Shown in pieces: positions 1 through 5,705 of a stretch of DNA of 6,432 nucleotides. Position 1 is the first letter of the stretch; each line of letters opens with the position of its first letter. The notes beneath the pieces were generated by a model. That model was not told where the DNA came from. It made no database searches and saw nothing but the letters and a program-made list of their open reading frames with translations. A program made the position numbers and the translations under genes. The DNA is taken from contig ONBA01000059.1 in NCBI GenBank assembly GCA_900315975.1, positions 1 through 6,432 of the forward strand, read 5' to 3'. The DNA is from an uncultured Ruminococcus sp. (GTDB lineage: Bacteria; Bacillota_A; Clostridia; Oscillospirales; Ruminococcaceae).

Positions 1-2
1 TC

Positions 3-24
3 AGCACCCGGATCCTTTGGTGCT
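3..24 (-). other. small hairpin in the leader of the leftward transcript
   Basis: AGCACC (3-8) and GGTGCT (19-24) are perfect complements around a 10-base loop. The hairpin lies about 20 bases into the predicted transcript from the leftward CIRCE promoter, so it would fold in the 5' leader. No T-run follows on either strand within view, so it is not a convincing terminator. A role in mRNA stability or translation is possible, and chance is not excluded. Confidence 0.3.
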
Positions 25-48
25 TCTCTGTTCCTTTGTTCTGATTAT

Positions 49-77
49 ATTATAGCACTCTGAATTAGCACTGTCAA
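49..77 (-). promoter_or_regulatory. leftward sigma-A promoter for an off-window heat-shock gene
   Basis: Read on the minus strand, a perfect -35 box TTGACA (77-72) is followed by a 17-base spacer and a perfect -10 box TATAAT (54-49). Transcription should begin near 42 and run off the left edge. No start codon with a ribosome site is visible in 1-42, so the gene starts outside the window. The CIRCE operator overlaps the -35 box and spacer, which is the arrangement expected for HrcA repression of a chaperone operon. The gene's identity is inferred from the operator only. Confidence 0.88.
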
Positions 78-91
78 GGGGAGAGTGCTAA
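65..91. promoter_or_regulatory. CIRCE element (HrcA operator)
   Basis: The + strand reads TTAGCACTG (65-73), nine spacer bases, then GAGTGCTAA (83-91). This matches the CIRCE consensus TTAGCACTC-N9-GAGTGCTAA at 17 of 18 arm positions, with the correct 9-base spacer. In Gram-positive bacteria CIRCE is bound by the repressor HrcA, whose activity depends on GroEL, and it controls groESL, the hrcA-grpE-dnaK operon and sometimes small heat-shock genes. The element overlaps the -35 box of the leftward promoter, so it regulates the gene to the left and not the oxidoreductase operon. An additional half-site at 53-60 is discussed in the findings. Confidence 0.93.
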
Positions 92-161
92 TTTTCACAT
101 AGCTTTCATTTTTTGACAAAACTGTCACATTGGGCAGAAAACTGAATAAGACATAATATCA

Positions 162-198
162 GCGCCCGTCGGGATTTTTTCTCGGCGGGCGCATTTTT
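162..198 (+). terminator. rightward rho-independent terminator without an obvious upstream gene
   Basis: GCGCCCGTCGGG (162-173) pairs with CTCGGCGGGCGC (181-192), giving a 12-bp stem with two G-T pairs and a loop of ATTTTTT. It is followed by ATTTTT (193-198) on the + strand. Read leftward, no T-run follows the stem, so it works rightward. No coding sequence or convincing promoter for a rightward transcript lies between the left edge and this hairpin, since 1-160 is occupied by the divergent chaperone promoter. It may stop antisense or read-through transcription before the next promoter, or be the leftover of a lost gene. Confidence 0.75.
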
Positions 199-226
199 CA
201 TTATGTGGACTATTTTCATTATAGTA

Positions 227-255
227 TTGTAAATCGTAGTCAGTTATGCTATAAT
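227..255 (+). promoter_or_regulatory. sigma-A extended -10 promoter of the oxidoreductase operon
   Basis: TATAAT (250-255) is preceded by TG at 247-248, which makes an extended -10. The -35 box is TTGTAA (227-232), four of six matches to consensus, with a 17-base spacer. Transcription would begin near 262, giving a leader of about 60 bases before the GTG start at 325. The -10 box forms one arm of a perfect inverted repeat (CATTATAG 217-224 and CTATAATG 249-256), which may be a regulator site. It is the only good rightward promoter seen before the five-gene cluster. Confidence 0.75.
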
Positions 256-311
256 GGATATAATAATTACTCAAACATAGACTTGAATATAAGGATAAAT
301 AAACTGAAAGA

Positions 312-320
312 AAGGAGGAG
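312..320 (+). promoter_or_regulatory. ribosome binding site that decides a GTG start
   Basis: AAGGAGGAG lies six bases (counted from the GGAGG core) before the GTG at 325. The open frame continues upstream to an ATG at 205, but that ATG has no ribosome site, lies upstream of the predicted transcription start, and its extra 40 residues do not resemble the family. The GTG is therefore taken as the start. Confidence 0.85.
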
Positions 321-324
321 CAGC

Positions 325-618
325 GTGAATCAGTTTGTAGAAGTCCATTACTATGTAAAAGACGGAAAGCGAGACGAATTTTATCGCATAATTCTGGAAC
401 GTGGGATTGCGGAAGCTTCACGGGCAGAAGAGGGCAATGAAAAGTATGACTACTATCTCAGCCCGGATAATGAGAATGAATTGCTGCTCATTGAACTGTG
501 GGCATCAACAGAAGCTGTATTGGCTCATGGACAAACAAAGCACTTTAAGGAACTTGGCGAACTGAAGGAGGAGTATGTGACAGATACAATTATCAGACGA
601 TATGACATAGAAGACTGA
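325..618 (+). CDS. ABM-domain protein, putative quinol monooxygenase
   Basis: The product is 97 residues, the usual length of single-domain antibiotic-biosynthesis-monooxygenase (ABM) proteins of the YgiN type. These are small dimeric ferredoxin-like-fold proteins, some of which oxidise quinols or aromatic compounds without a cofactor. The family pattern is visible: an N-terminal strand (residues 3-11), a long helix with E25 and E30, a Tyr-rich strand (Y41, Y43, Y44), then the strand containing E57 and W59, followed by H68 and the T-x-H-F element around H73-F74. The GTG start is set by its ribosome site. It is the first gene of the cluster, downstream of the 227-255 promoter. The nitroreductase follows after an 85-base gap without a terminator. 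The family call is firm, but the enzymatic activity is uncertain because many ABM proteins have no known reaction. It is probably cytoplasmic, with no signal peptide. Confidence 0.82.
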   Translation: MNQFVEVHYYVKDGKRDEFYRIILERGIAEASRAEEGNEKYDYYLSPDNENELLLIELWASTEAVLAHGQTKHFKELGELKEEYVTDTIIRRYDIED

Positions 619-703
619 TGCATTTGAATGGTGGCAGAATGACAGTATTTCGGGACATTGAAGAATTGCAGAAATCCAAAATAATATAATGGAGGAAAGC
701 ACT

Positions 704-1216
704 ATGGAATTCAAAGAAGTTGTTAAGAACCGTTATTCATGCAAGAAATACAGCGACCGTCAGGTAGAAACTGAAAAGCTGAACGCTATTCTGGAAGCAG
801 GCCGTCTTGCACCGACTGCCAAGAACCTGCAGGAACAGCATATTTATGTAGTTCAGTCTGCAGAAAAACTCGCTGTCATTGACCAGTTTACGCCATGCCG
901 CTATGGTGCACCGACAGTTCTCGTAGTAGCATTTGACAAAAACAACGTATTCACATATCCCGGTGAAAAGCGTGATTCCGGAGTTGAGGATGCAGCCATC
1001 GTTGCAACACATCTGACTCTTGCTGCAGCTGATGAAGGCGTAGACAGCTGCTGGCTGAATTACTTTGATCCGGATAAGGTTGCAGAGGCTCTCGGACTTC
1101 CAGAAAATGAAGAAATATTAATGCTCCTTGATCTGGGTTATGCCGCAGAAGGCGCAGGTCCGCTTCCTAATCACGAAAGCAGAAAGCCGCTGACCGATAC
1201 GGTCACATATCTGTAA
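704..1216 (+). CDS. nitroreductase family protein (FMN-dependent)
   Basis: The product is 170 residues, a compact member of the nitroreductase superfamily, whose members use FMN and NAD(P)H to reduce nitro groups, quinones, flavins or enones as homodimers in the cytoplasm. The N-terminal FMN phosphate-binding segment is visible as R10-Y-S-C-K-K-Y16 (family form RRSxRxY), followed by the A36-P-T-A-K-N-L-Q43 motif. A central helix around residues 94-116 (GVEDAAI to DEGVDSCW) matches the family's core helix, and L144-G-Y146 with R160-K161 near the C-terminus completes the FMN site. ATG 704 is chosen because GGAGG (691-695) precedes it by eight bases; an in-frame upstream codon at 689 lacks a site. 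The stop lies 15 bases before the next start, so it is very likely cotranscribed with the aldo/keto reductase. The short length fits the minimal nitroreductases common in anaerobic Firmicutes. The substrate cannot be inferred. Confidence 0.92.
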   Translation: MEFKEVVKNRYSCKKYSDRQVETEKLNAILEAGRLAPTAKNLQEQHIYVVQSAEKLAVIDQFTPCRYGAPTVLVVAFDKNNVFTYPGEKRDSGVEDAAIVATHLTLAAADEGVDSCWLNYFDPDKVAEALGLPENEEILMLLDLGYAAEGAGPLPNHESRKPLTDTVTYL

Positions 1217-1231
1217 GCAGGAGGTATATCT

Positions 1232-2071
1232 ATGGAACAGTATACACTTGCAAACGGCGTACAGATCCCGGCGATCGGACTTGGTACATGGCAGACACCA
1301 GATGATGTGACCGGCTATCAGGCTGTACTCTCAGCTTTGCAGCACGGTTATCGACATATTGATACAGCTCAGGGTTATAGAAATGAAGATATTGTCGGCA
1401 GAGCAGTCAAGGACAGCGGTATTCCCCGTGAGGAGATATTCATAACCTCCAAGCTTGACAATCCGAATCACGGCTATGACAATACAATGCGCTCCTTTGA
1501 AGGAACATTGGAACAGTTAGGTACTGACTATGTTGACCTCTTCCTGATACACTGGCCGAATCCGCTGCAGTACCGTGAAACATGGCAGCAGACAAACGCT
1601 GAAACATGGAAAGCTTTTGAAGAGCTATACCATGCTGGAAAGATAAGAGCTATCGGTGTGAGCAATTTCAGACAGCATCATATCGACGAGATCATGAAAA
1701 CAGCTGAGATCGCTACGATGGTCAACCAGATACGTCTTTGCCCCGGAGAAACACAGGACGAGCTTGTAGCATACTGCAAAGAGCGTAATATCCTGCTTGA
1801 AGCATACAGTCCGCTTGGAACTGGACAGATTTTCAAGGTTACGGAAATGCAGGCACTTGAAGAGAAATATCAGAAGAGCATCGCTCAGATCTGTATCCGA
1901 TGGAGTCTTCAGATGGGATTCCTGCCACTTCCGAAGTCTGTTACAGCAGAGAGAATCCGTGAAAACATGGATGTTTTCGGTTTCGAGCTTGATGAGGATG
2001 ATGTCAGGTTGATCGCCGGTCTGACCGGATGTGTCGGGCTCTCCAAAGATCCGGACACCATCAACTGGTAA
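1232..2071 (+). CDS. aldo/keto reductase, AKR5-like (2,5-diketo-D-gluconate reductase type)
   Basis: The product is 279 residues, a normal length for a bacterial (beta/alpha)8-barrel aldo/keto reductase that reduces aldehydes or ketones to alcohols with NADPH. The N-terminal motif G16-L-G-T-W20 is present. The full catalytic tetrad is readable: D44 (H-I-D-T-A), Y49 (Q-G-Y-R-N-E), K74 (T-S-K-L) and H107 (L-I-H-W-P). The GVSNF motif lies mid-protein, and the NADP-binding stretch P234-K-S-V with R241 and N245 is near the C-terminus. AGGAGG (1219-1224) lies seven bases before the ATG. The gene sits between the nitroreductase and the SDR, with only 20 bases before the SDR start and no terminator on either side, which supports one operon. 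Proteins of this type act on many small carbonyls such as methylglyoxal and sugar-derived ketones, so the real substrate is open. Confidence 0.95.
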   Translation: MEQYTLANGVQIPAIGLGTWQTPDDVTGYQAVLSALQHGYRHIDTAQGYRNEDIVGRAVKDSGIPREEIFITSKLDNPNHGYDNTMRSFEGTLEQLGTDYVDLFLIHWPNPLQYRETWQQTNAETWKAFEELYHAGKIRAIGVSNFRQHHIDEIMKTAEIATMVNQIRLCPGETQDELVAYCKERNILLEAYSPLGTGQIFKVTEMQALEEKYQKSIAQICIRWSLQMGFLPLPKSVTAERIRENMDVFGFELDEDDVRLIAGLTGCVGLSKDPDTINW

Positions 2072-2091
2072 ACCGACAGGGAGGAAAGAAT

Positions 2092-2810
2092 ATGCCTCAG
2101 AATGTTATGATAACAGGTGCCGGAAAAGCTGTAGGCCTCGGCTTCAATATGGTACTTCGATATCTTGAAGCCGGAGATACGGTGGTTGCCACGATCAGAA
2201 AGCCATGTCCGAAGCTTGATGAGTTAAAAACTCAGTACGGTGAAAAGCTGATTGTTCTGACTATGGATATCAGCAGTACAGCATACGTTCAGGAAGCTGC
2301 CGATACGCTTTTACAAAAACTTGATCATCTTGATCTTCTGATCAATAATGCTGTTTCTGTATCCCCGGACTGTGACAAAGGCTTTTTTAACGCCGACCTT
2401 GATTATATTGCAAGAACTGTTGATATCACCGCAGTCGGCGCAATGCGTGTCATCAAGGCGTTTTATCCGCTTCTGAAAAAGAGTGATATGACAGCGCTTA
2501 TCATGAATATCTCCTCAGAAGCCGGCAGTATCTCCAAGTGTTACCGGACCAATCTGCTTGACTACGGTATGGCGAAAGCAGCACTTAACATGGCGACCAT
2601 GAACCTTTTCAATACCTTCAAGGATGAACGGAGGTAAATATCTTCTGTGTTCATCCGGGATGGATCAGAACAGACGGAAAACCGGATAATCCTGCGCCGT
2701 TGTCTTCTTATGAAGCTGCGGAAATACTACGGGAACTGTTTGAAAAGAAGCGAAATGATTTTGACAGCCATAGATTTATCACTAATCTGGACGAGGAGTA
2801 TCCTTTCTGA
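2092..2810 (+). pseudogene. short-chain dehydrogenase/reductase, frameshifted
   Basis: The 5' part encodes 181 residues of a classical SDR, a Rossmann-fold NAD(P)-dependent oxidoreductase. It has T8-G-A-G-K-A-V-G-L-G17 for the cofactor, N85-N-A87, a catalytic Ser at 141/142 and Y158-G-M-A-K162, so the whole active site is intact. The frame ends at TAA 2635-2637. In the next frame, GTA at 2634 opens 58 codons that give exactly the expected SDR C-terminal part, with VHPGW and I-R-T-D, ending at TGA 2808-2810. Between GAA 2626-2628 and GTA 2634 there are five bases where six would keep the frame, so one base appears to have been lost. The repaired protein would be about 239 residues, the normal family length. 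ATG 2092 follows AGGGAGG by seven bases. A sequencing error or a very recent mutation is possible because no other damage is seen. A truncated product would lack the C-terminal substrate-binding part. Confidence 0.88.
2634..2810 (+). other. out-of-frame C-terminal part of the SDR
   Basis: These 58 codons have no stop and no credible start of their own, and they encode the C-terminal segment lost from the SDR reading frame. It begins V-N-I-F-C-V-H-P-G-W, the strand and VHPGW loop that follow the YxxxK helix in this family, and ends E-E-Y-P-F. The GGAGG at 2630-2634, created or exposed around the frameshift, is not followed by an in-frame ATG, GTG or TTG at a usable distance, so separate translation is unlikely. 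Confidence 0.8.
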
Positions 2811-2853
2811 TTTTCAATATCGTTAACAATAATATCTGATTTGGAGGTTTTTT

Positions 2854-3780
2854 ATGAAAATGCTCAATATAGTAAATGGACCGCAGAATGTATCTGCTAT
2901 AATTCAGGGCTGCATGAGAATGCCGGCTCTTTCTAAGGAGGACGCAGCAAAGGTTATCACAACAGCCTATGACTGCGGTATCAATTTTTTCGATCATGCT
3001 ACTTGCTATGGAAATGGAGAAGCAGAAGAGCGATTTGCTGAAGCTTTCCCGCTTACAGGCATCAAGCGTGAGAATATTATTATACAGAGCAAATGCGGAC
3101 TGTGTTTCGACAGAAATGAGTTTGACTGGACAAAGGGAAATATCCTCTCCAGTGTCGATGACAGCCTGCGCCGCCTGAATGTTGAATACCTTGACGCTTT
3201 ATTGCTACACAGACCAGATCTGCTGTTTGATCCGGAAGAGGTTGCAGAGGCTTTCGATGAACTGGAACAGTCCGGAAAAGTACGTTGTTTCGGAGTCAGC
3301 AATCTGATGCCAATGCAGATCGAACTTCTTAAAAAATATGTGAAGCAGCCTCTTGTGTTCAATCAGGTACAGCTTTCACTTGAACAGTCGCAGTTGATTG
3401 ATCAGGCTTTGTATATGAATAACAAGACAACAGAATTTTCCATCAACCGTGACGGCTCTGCGCTTGATTACTGCCGTCTGCATGATATCACAATTCAGGC
3501 GTGGTCACCGCTGCAATTCGGAATGTTCGGCGGCACATTCATCGATAACTCCGATTTCCCTGAACTGAATAAAGCACTGGCAACGATTGCCGAACGTGAA
3601 GGCGTTTCAAAGGCTTCCGTAGCTATTGCATGGATATTGCGTCACCCTGCGAAGATGCAGGCGATCATAGGTACGATGAATCCTGAGCATATCAAGGATA
3701 CCTGTGATGCGGTGAAAGTGAATCTTTCACATCATGACTGGTATGAGCTATATCTTGCATCCGGAAAATATCTTCCTTGA
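2854..3780 (+). CDS. aldo/keto reductase, YdhF-like
   Basis: The product is 308 residues, close to the roughly 300 of E. coli YdhF, an uncharacterised-substrate member of the aldo/keto reductase superfamily. The barrel and catalytic tetrad are complete: D47 (F-F-D-H-A), Y52 (C-Y-G-N-G), K80 (Q-S-K-C-G) and H119 (L-L-L-H-R-P-D). S-G-K-V-R-C-F-G-V-S-N follows about 20 residues later, and I271-I-G-T-M-N276 near the C-terminus matches the cofactor-binding IIG motif. The S-K-C-G and L-H-R-P-D forms place it with YdhF and clearly apart from the first aldo/keto reductase in the cluster, so the two are not recent duplicates. TTGGAGG (2841-2847) precedes the ATG by six bases. Only 43 bases separate it from the end of the broken SDR, and the operon terminator follows 63 bases after its stop, so it is the last gene of the cluster. 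Confidence 0.94.
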   Translation: MKMLNIVNGPQNVSAIIQGCMRMPALSKEDAAKVITTAYDCGINFFDHATCYGNGEAEERFAEAFPLTGIKRENIIIQSKCGLCFDRNEFDWTKGNILSSVDDSLRRLNVEYLDALLLHRPDLLFDPEEVAEAFDELEQSGKVRCFGVSNLMPMQIELLKKYVKQPLVFNQVQLSLEQSQLIDQALYMNNKTTEFSINRDGSALDYCRLHDITIQAWSPLQFGMFGGTFIDNSDFPELNKALATIAEREGVSKASVAIAWILRHPAKMQAIIGTMNPEHIKDTCDAVKVNLSHHDWYELYLASGKYLP

Positions 3781-3843
3781 TATCATGACAGATTCGGAGC
3801 TTTGTCTCATTTAGCTGTTTCTTAATTATATTACATTAATGAA

Positions 3844-3875
3844 AACTGTCGGTTACCCAAACCGGCAGTTTTTTT
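3844..3875 (+). terminator. rho-independent terminator ending the oxidoreductase operon
   Basis: AACTGTCGGTT (3844-3854) pairs with AACCGGCAGTT (3860-3870) around the loop ACCCA, an 11-bp stem with a single G-T pair. It runs directly into a T tract (3869-3875). It lies just after the YdhF-like gene and before the recombinase module, so it separates the two transcription units. Confidence 0.92.
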
Positions 3876-3880
3876 ATATA

Positions 3881-3930
3881 AACACCCCATCAAACTACGT
3901 TCTTAATGTCCGTATTATGAAAGGGGCGTT
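3881..3930. other. imperfect ~50-bp dyad upstream of the recombinase genes; candidate attachment site or operator
   Basis: The outer arms AACACCCC (3881-3888) and GGGGCGTT (3923-3930) are inverted repeats at 7 of 8 positions. Inside them, TACG (3896-3899) and CGTA (3911-3914) are also inverted, and both pairs share a centre at about 3905. Attachment sites of large serine recombinases are typically 40-50 bp imperfect dyads beside the recombinase gene. The right arm also contains the GGGG ribosome site of the next gene, so an operator or an RBS-masking hairpin would explain it equally well. No second copy is in the window to compare. Confidence 0.35.
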
Positions 3931-3934
3931 TTTT

Positions 3935-4126
3935 ATGGAAAAACAGAAAATCATTGATGAGATCAATTTCTACAGAGCACAGGCAGTTGCTGAGCTGTTA
4001 TACGCCAGCGGAAAGATCACATTTGATGAATACGACAAATTAACCGATTTGAACCGGCAGACATTCTCTCCGATGTACGCAGACTTATTGCCGAAAACAC
4101 TTGAAAAATCATCGGATCAGAGTTAA
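3935..4126 (+). CDS. small SHOCT-like helical protein of the recombinase module
   Basis: The product is 63 residues, soluble and strongly helical, with no cysteine and no membrane segment. Residues 18-34 (around A-E-L-L-Y-A-S-G-K-I-T-F-D-E-Y) resemble the short SHOCT pattern, a helix followed by G-x-I-T-x-x-E-Y/F and a second helix, often found in small oligomerisation or DNA-associated proteins. The frame is open upstream to 3839, but that start lies inside the terminator. ATG 3935 is chosen because AAAGGGG (3920-3926) precedes it by eight bases. It lies 28 bases before the recombinase start with no terminator between, so it should be cotranscribed. As I recall, small proteins of this kind are often found directly upstream of clustered serine recombinases in Clostridia, which suggests an accessory or directionality role. 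That function is inference only. Confidence 0.8.
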   Translation: MEKQKIIDEINFYRAQAVAELLYASGKITFDEYDKLTDLNRQTFSPMYADLLPKTLEKSSDQS

Positions 4127-4154
4127 TATACGATACTGACAAGGAGGTAAAGCT

Positions 4155-5705
4155 ATGACAATCAAAACTATTGCAGCGCAGCCTGCTGAGAAAAAGAAGC
4201 TCCGCGTAGCTGCATACTGCCGTGTCAGTACCGAGAACGATGACCAGAGGGATAGCCTTGAAACACAGAAAGCACATTTTACTGCATGGATCAAGATGCA
4301 TAGTGACTGGGAATTTGCAGGTATATTCTATGATTTCGGCATAACAGGTACAAAGGCTGAGGTGCGTGACAGCCTACAGGCGCTGATGTATGAGTGCCGT
4401 ATCGGGCGCATCGACTATGTGCTTACAAAGTCAGCCAGCCGTTTTTCCCGAAATACCACTGACTGCCTTGCGCTGGTCCGTGAGCTGCTTTCTTATAACG
4501 TACCCATTTACTTTGAGAAAGAGAAGCTGGATACCGGCAGCATGGTAACGGAACTTGTTCTGGCAATCCTCAGCAGTCTGGCACAGGAGGAATCCGAGTC
4601 CATTTCCAAGAACGTGAAGTGGGGCAACAATAAGCGCATCAAAAGCGGAAGGTACAAAATGGGCGTAGCACCATACGGTTACACTTTCGATGGTGACGGC
4701 AACTATACGATCATACCGGAGGAAGCAGACGTTGTACGCTTCATTTTCGAGTCCGTTGTTTCCGGCATGGGTGTGCATAAGATCGGCAAGGAACTGGACA
4801 GCCGGGGTGTGCAGACACGCAGGGGCGGCAAGTGGAGTACCACAACGATCATGGGCATTCTGAATAATGAGAAGTATGTCGGTGATGTCCGCTACAACAA
4901 GACCTATACGGACGACAACTTCCGCAGGCACAGGAACAAGGGCGACGTAGACAGTCCGGAAGTGAAAGACCACCACGAGGCGATCATCAGCAGGGAACTG
5001 TACGCGACAGCGCATGATGTACTGGAACAACGGCTCAGGGAGCGTGGCATCCGGCGCGATGATGAAAAGTATCAGCGAAGGTTTGCTTTCAGCAGCAAAA
5101 TCATCTGCGGAGAGTGCGGCACCACGTTCAAGCGTCAGGTGATTTCCAGCGGAATCAGCTGGTGCTGCAAGAAGCACATTGCGGATAAGGATAGCTGCTC
5201 GATGAAGTTTATCCATGAGGAGGTATTCCAGTCCGCTTTCACCACGATGCTCAACAAGCTCATATTCACCCGGAAGATACTGCTCCGACCGTATTACAAT
5301 GCGCTGCGCGTGGCAGGCAGTGACGAAAACCTGCAGCGAATTATGAGCCTGAAGGAGAGCATCCAGAAGAATTCCTACCGGAAATGCGAACTGAAGAAGC
5401 TACGTGTAAAGGGTATCATTGATGCAGTGATGTATACGCAGGAGCTGAATCGCATCGAGAAGCAGAACGAGGAATCCCGCAGAGAAATACAGAACCTCGG
5501 CAATATCGAATCCGGTCTGATGCTGCGGGAAACTGAAAAGCTGCTGCATTTTATTGATACAGCGGAAATGCAGGACGCCTATAACGAGGAACTGTTTGTT
5601 TCCTTTGTTGACAGCATCATCGTTTACAGCAGGGACAGCGTCGGCTTCAATCTGAAATGCGAGCTGACATTGAAGGAGGCACTATGTACGGATACAAGAT
5701 CATAA
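4155..5705 (+). CDS. large serine recombinase (resolvase + recombinase domain + zinc ribbon)
   Basis: The product is 516 residues, a normal length for a large serine recombinase, which cuts both strands at paired attachment sites through a phosphoserine bond to integrate or excise an element. The resolvase domain covers about residues 16-150: Y21-C-R-V-S25 holds the nucleophile S25 and R23, R71 follows the G-I-T-G-T segment, and S95-R-F-S-R99 supplies further catalytic arginines. The recombinase DNA-binding domain starts at about P173-Y-G-Y176. A zinc ribbon is visible from C318-x2-C321 to C337/C338 and C348, and a charged helical stretch at about 390-468 is the expected coiled coil within it. 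AAGGAGGT (4141-4148) lies six bases before ATG 4155. Its last 22 bases overlap the next gene. All key residues are present, so it looks active. Codon use appears GC-richer than in the oxidoreductase genes, consistent with a mobile origin. Confidence 0.96.
   Translation: MTIKTIAAQPAEKKKLRVAAYCRVSTENDDQRDSLETQKAHFTAWIKMHSDWEFAGIFYDFGITGTKAEVRDSLQALMYECRIGRIDYVLTKSASRFSRNTTDCLALVRELLSYNVPIYFEKEKLDTGSMVTELVLAILSSLAQEESESISKNVKWGNNKRIKSGRYKMGVAPYGYTFDGDGNYTIIPEEADVVRFIFESVVSGMGVHKIGKELDSRGVQTRRGGKWSTTTIMGILNNEKYVGDVRYNKTYTDDNFRRHRNKGDVDSPEVKDHHEAIISRELYATAHDVLEQRLRERGIRRDDEKYQRRFAFSSKIICGECGTTFKRQVISSGISWCCKKHIADKDSCSMKFIHEEVFQSAFTTMLNKLIFTRKILLRPYYNALRVAGSDENLQRIMSLKESIQKNSYRKCELKKLRVKGIIDAVMYTQELNRIEKQNEESRREIQNLGNIESGLMLRETEKLLHFIDTAEMQDAYNEELFVSFVDSIIVYSRDSVGFNLKCELTLKEALCTDTRS
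5672..5679 (+). promoter_or_regulatory. ribosome binding site nested in the first recombinase gene
   Basis: GAAGGAGG, inside the 3' end of the 516-residue recombinase gene, lies four bases before ATG 5684. It decides this start over the in-frame ATG at 5657, which has no site and would add nine residues unlike the recombinase-domain fold. It implies translational coupling. Confidence 0.8.

Noticed and set aside
113..157. Rightward promoter starting with TTGACA at 113-118
   Set aside because: No -10 box lies at 16-18 bases; the nearest candidate (CATAAT 152-157) is 33 bases away and would start a transcript directly at the terminator.
205..324. Upstream extension of the ABM open frame to ATG 205
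   Set aside because: It runs across the predicted promoter, has no ribosome site and adds a 40-residue low-complexity stretch unlike the family; GTG 325 with AAGGAGG is far better.
658..690. Internal promoter before the nitroreductase, with TATAAT at 685-690
   Set aside because: No acceptable -35 box at the right spacing (TTGAAG is 21 bases away, TTGCAG 13), and the -10 would overlap the ribosome site region, leaving almost no leader.
2635..2810. Independent small gene after the SDR stop
   Set aside because: The reading frame continues the SDR fold directly from VHPGW and has no start codon, so it is the displaced C-terminus.
3890..3918. Promoter for the recombinase module using TATTAT at 3913-3918
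   Set aside because: The matching -35 position reads TCAAAC, which is poor; the box also sits inside the dyad. A promoter must exist somewhere here but cannot be assigned.
3839..3934. Extension of the small SHOCT-like gene to ATG 3839
   Set aside because: The extension is encoded by the operon terminator and the dyad and has no ribosome site.
4431..5216. Long minus-strand open frame (261 codons) inside the first recombinase gene
   Set aside because: It lies wholly antisense to a clear serine recombinase with intact motifs, has no recognisable domain and no ribosome site, and arises from the GC-richer codon use of the sense gene.
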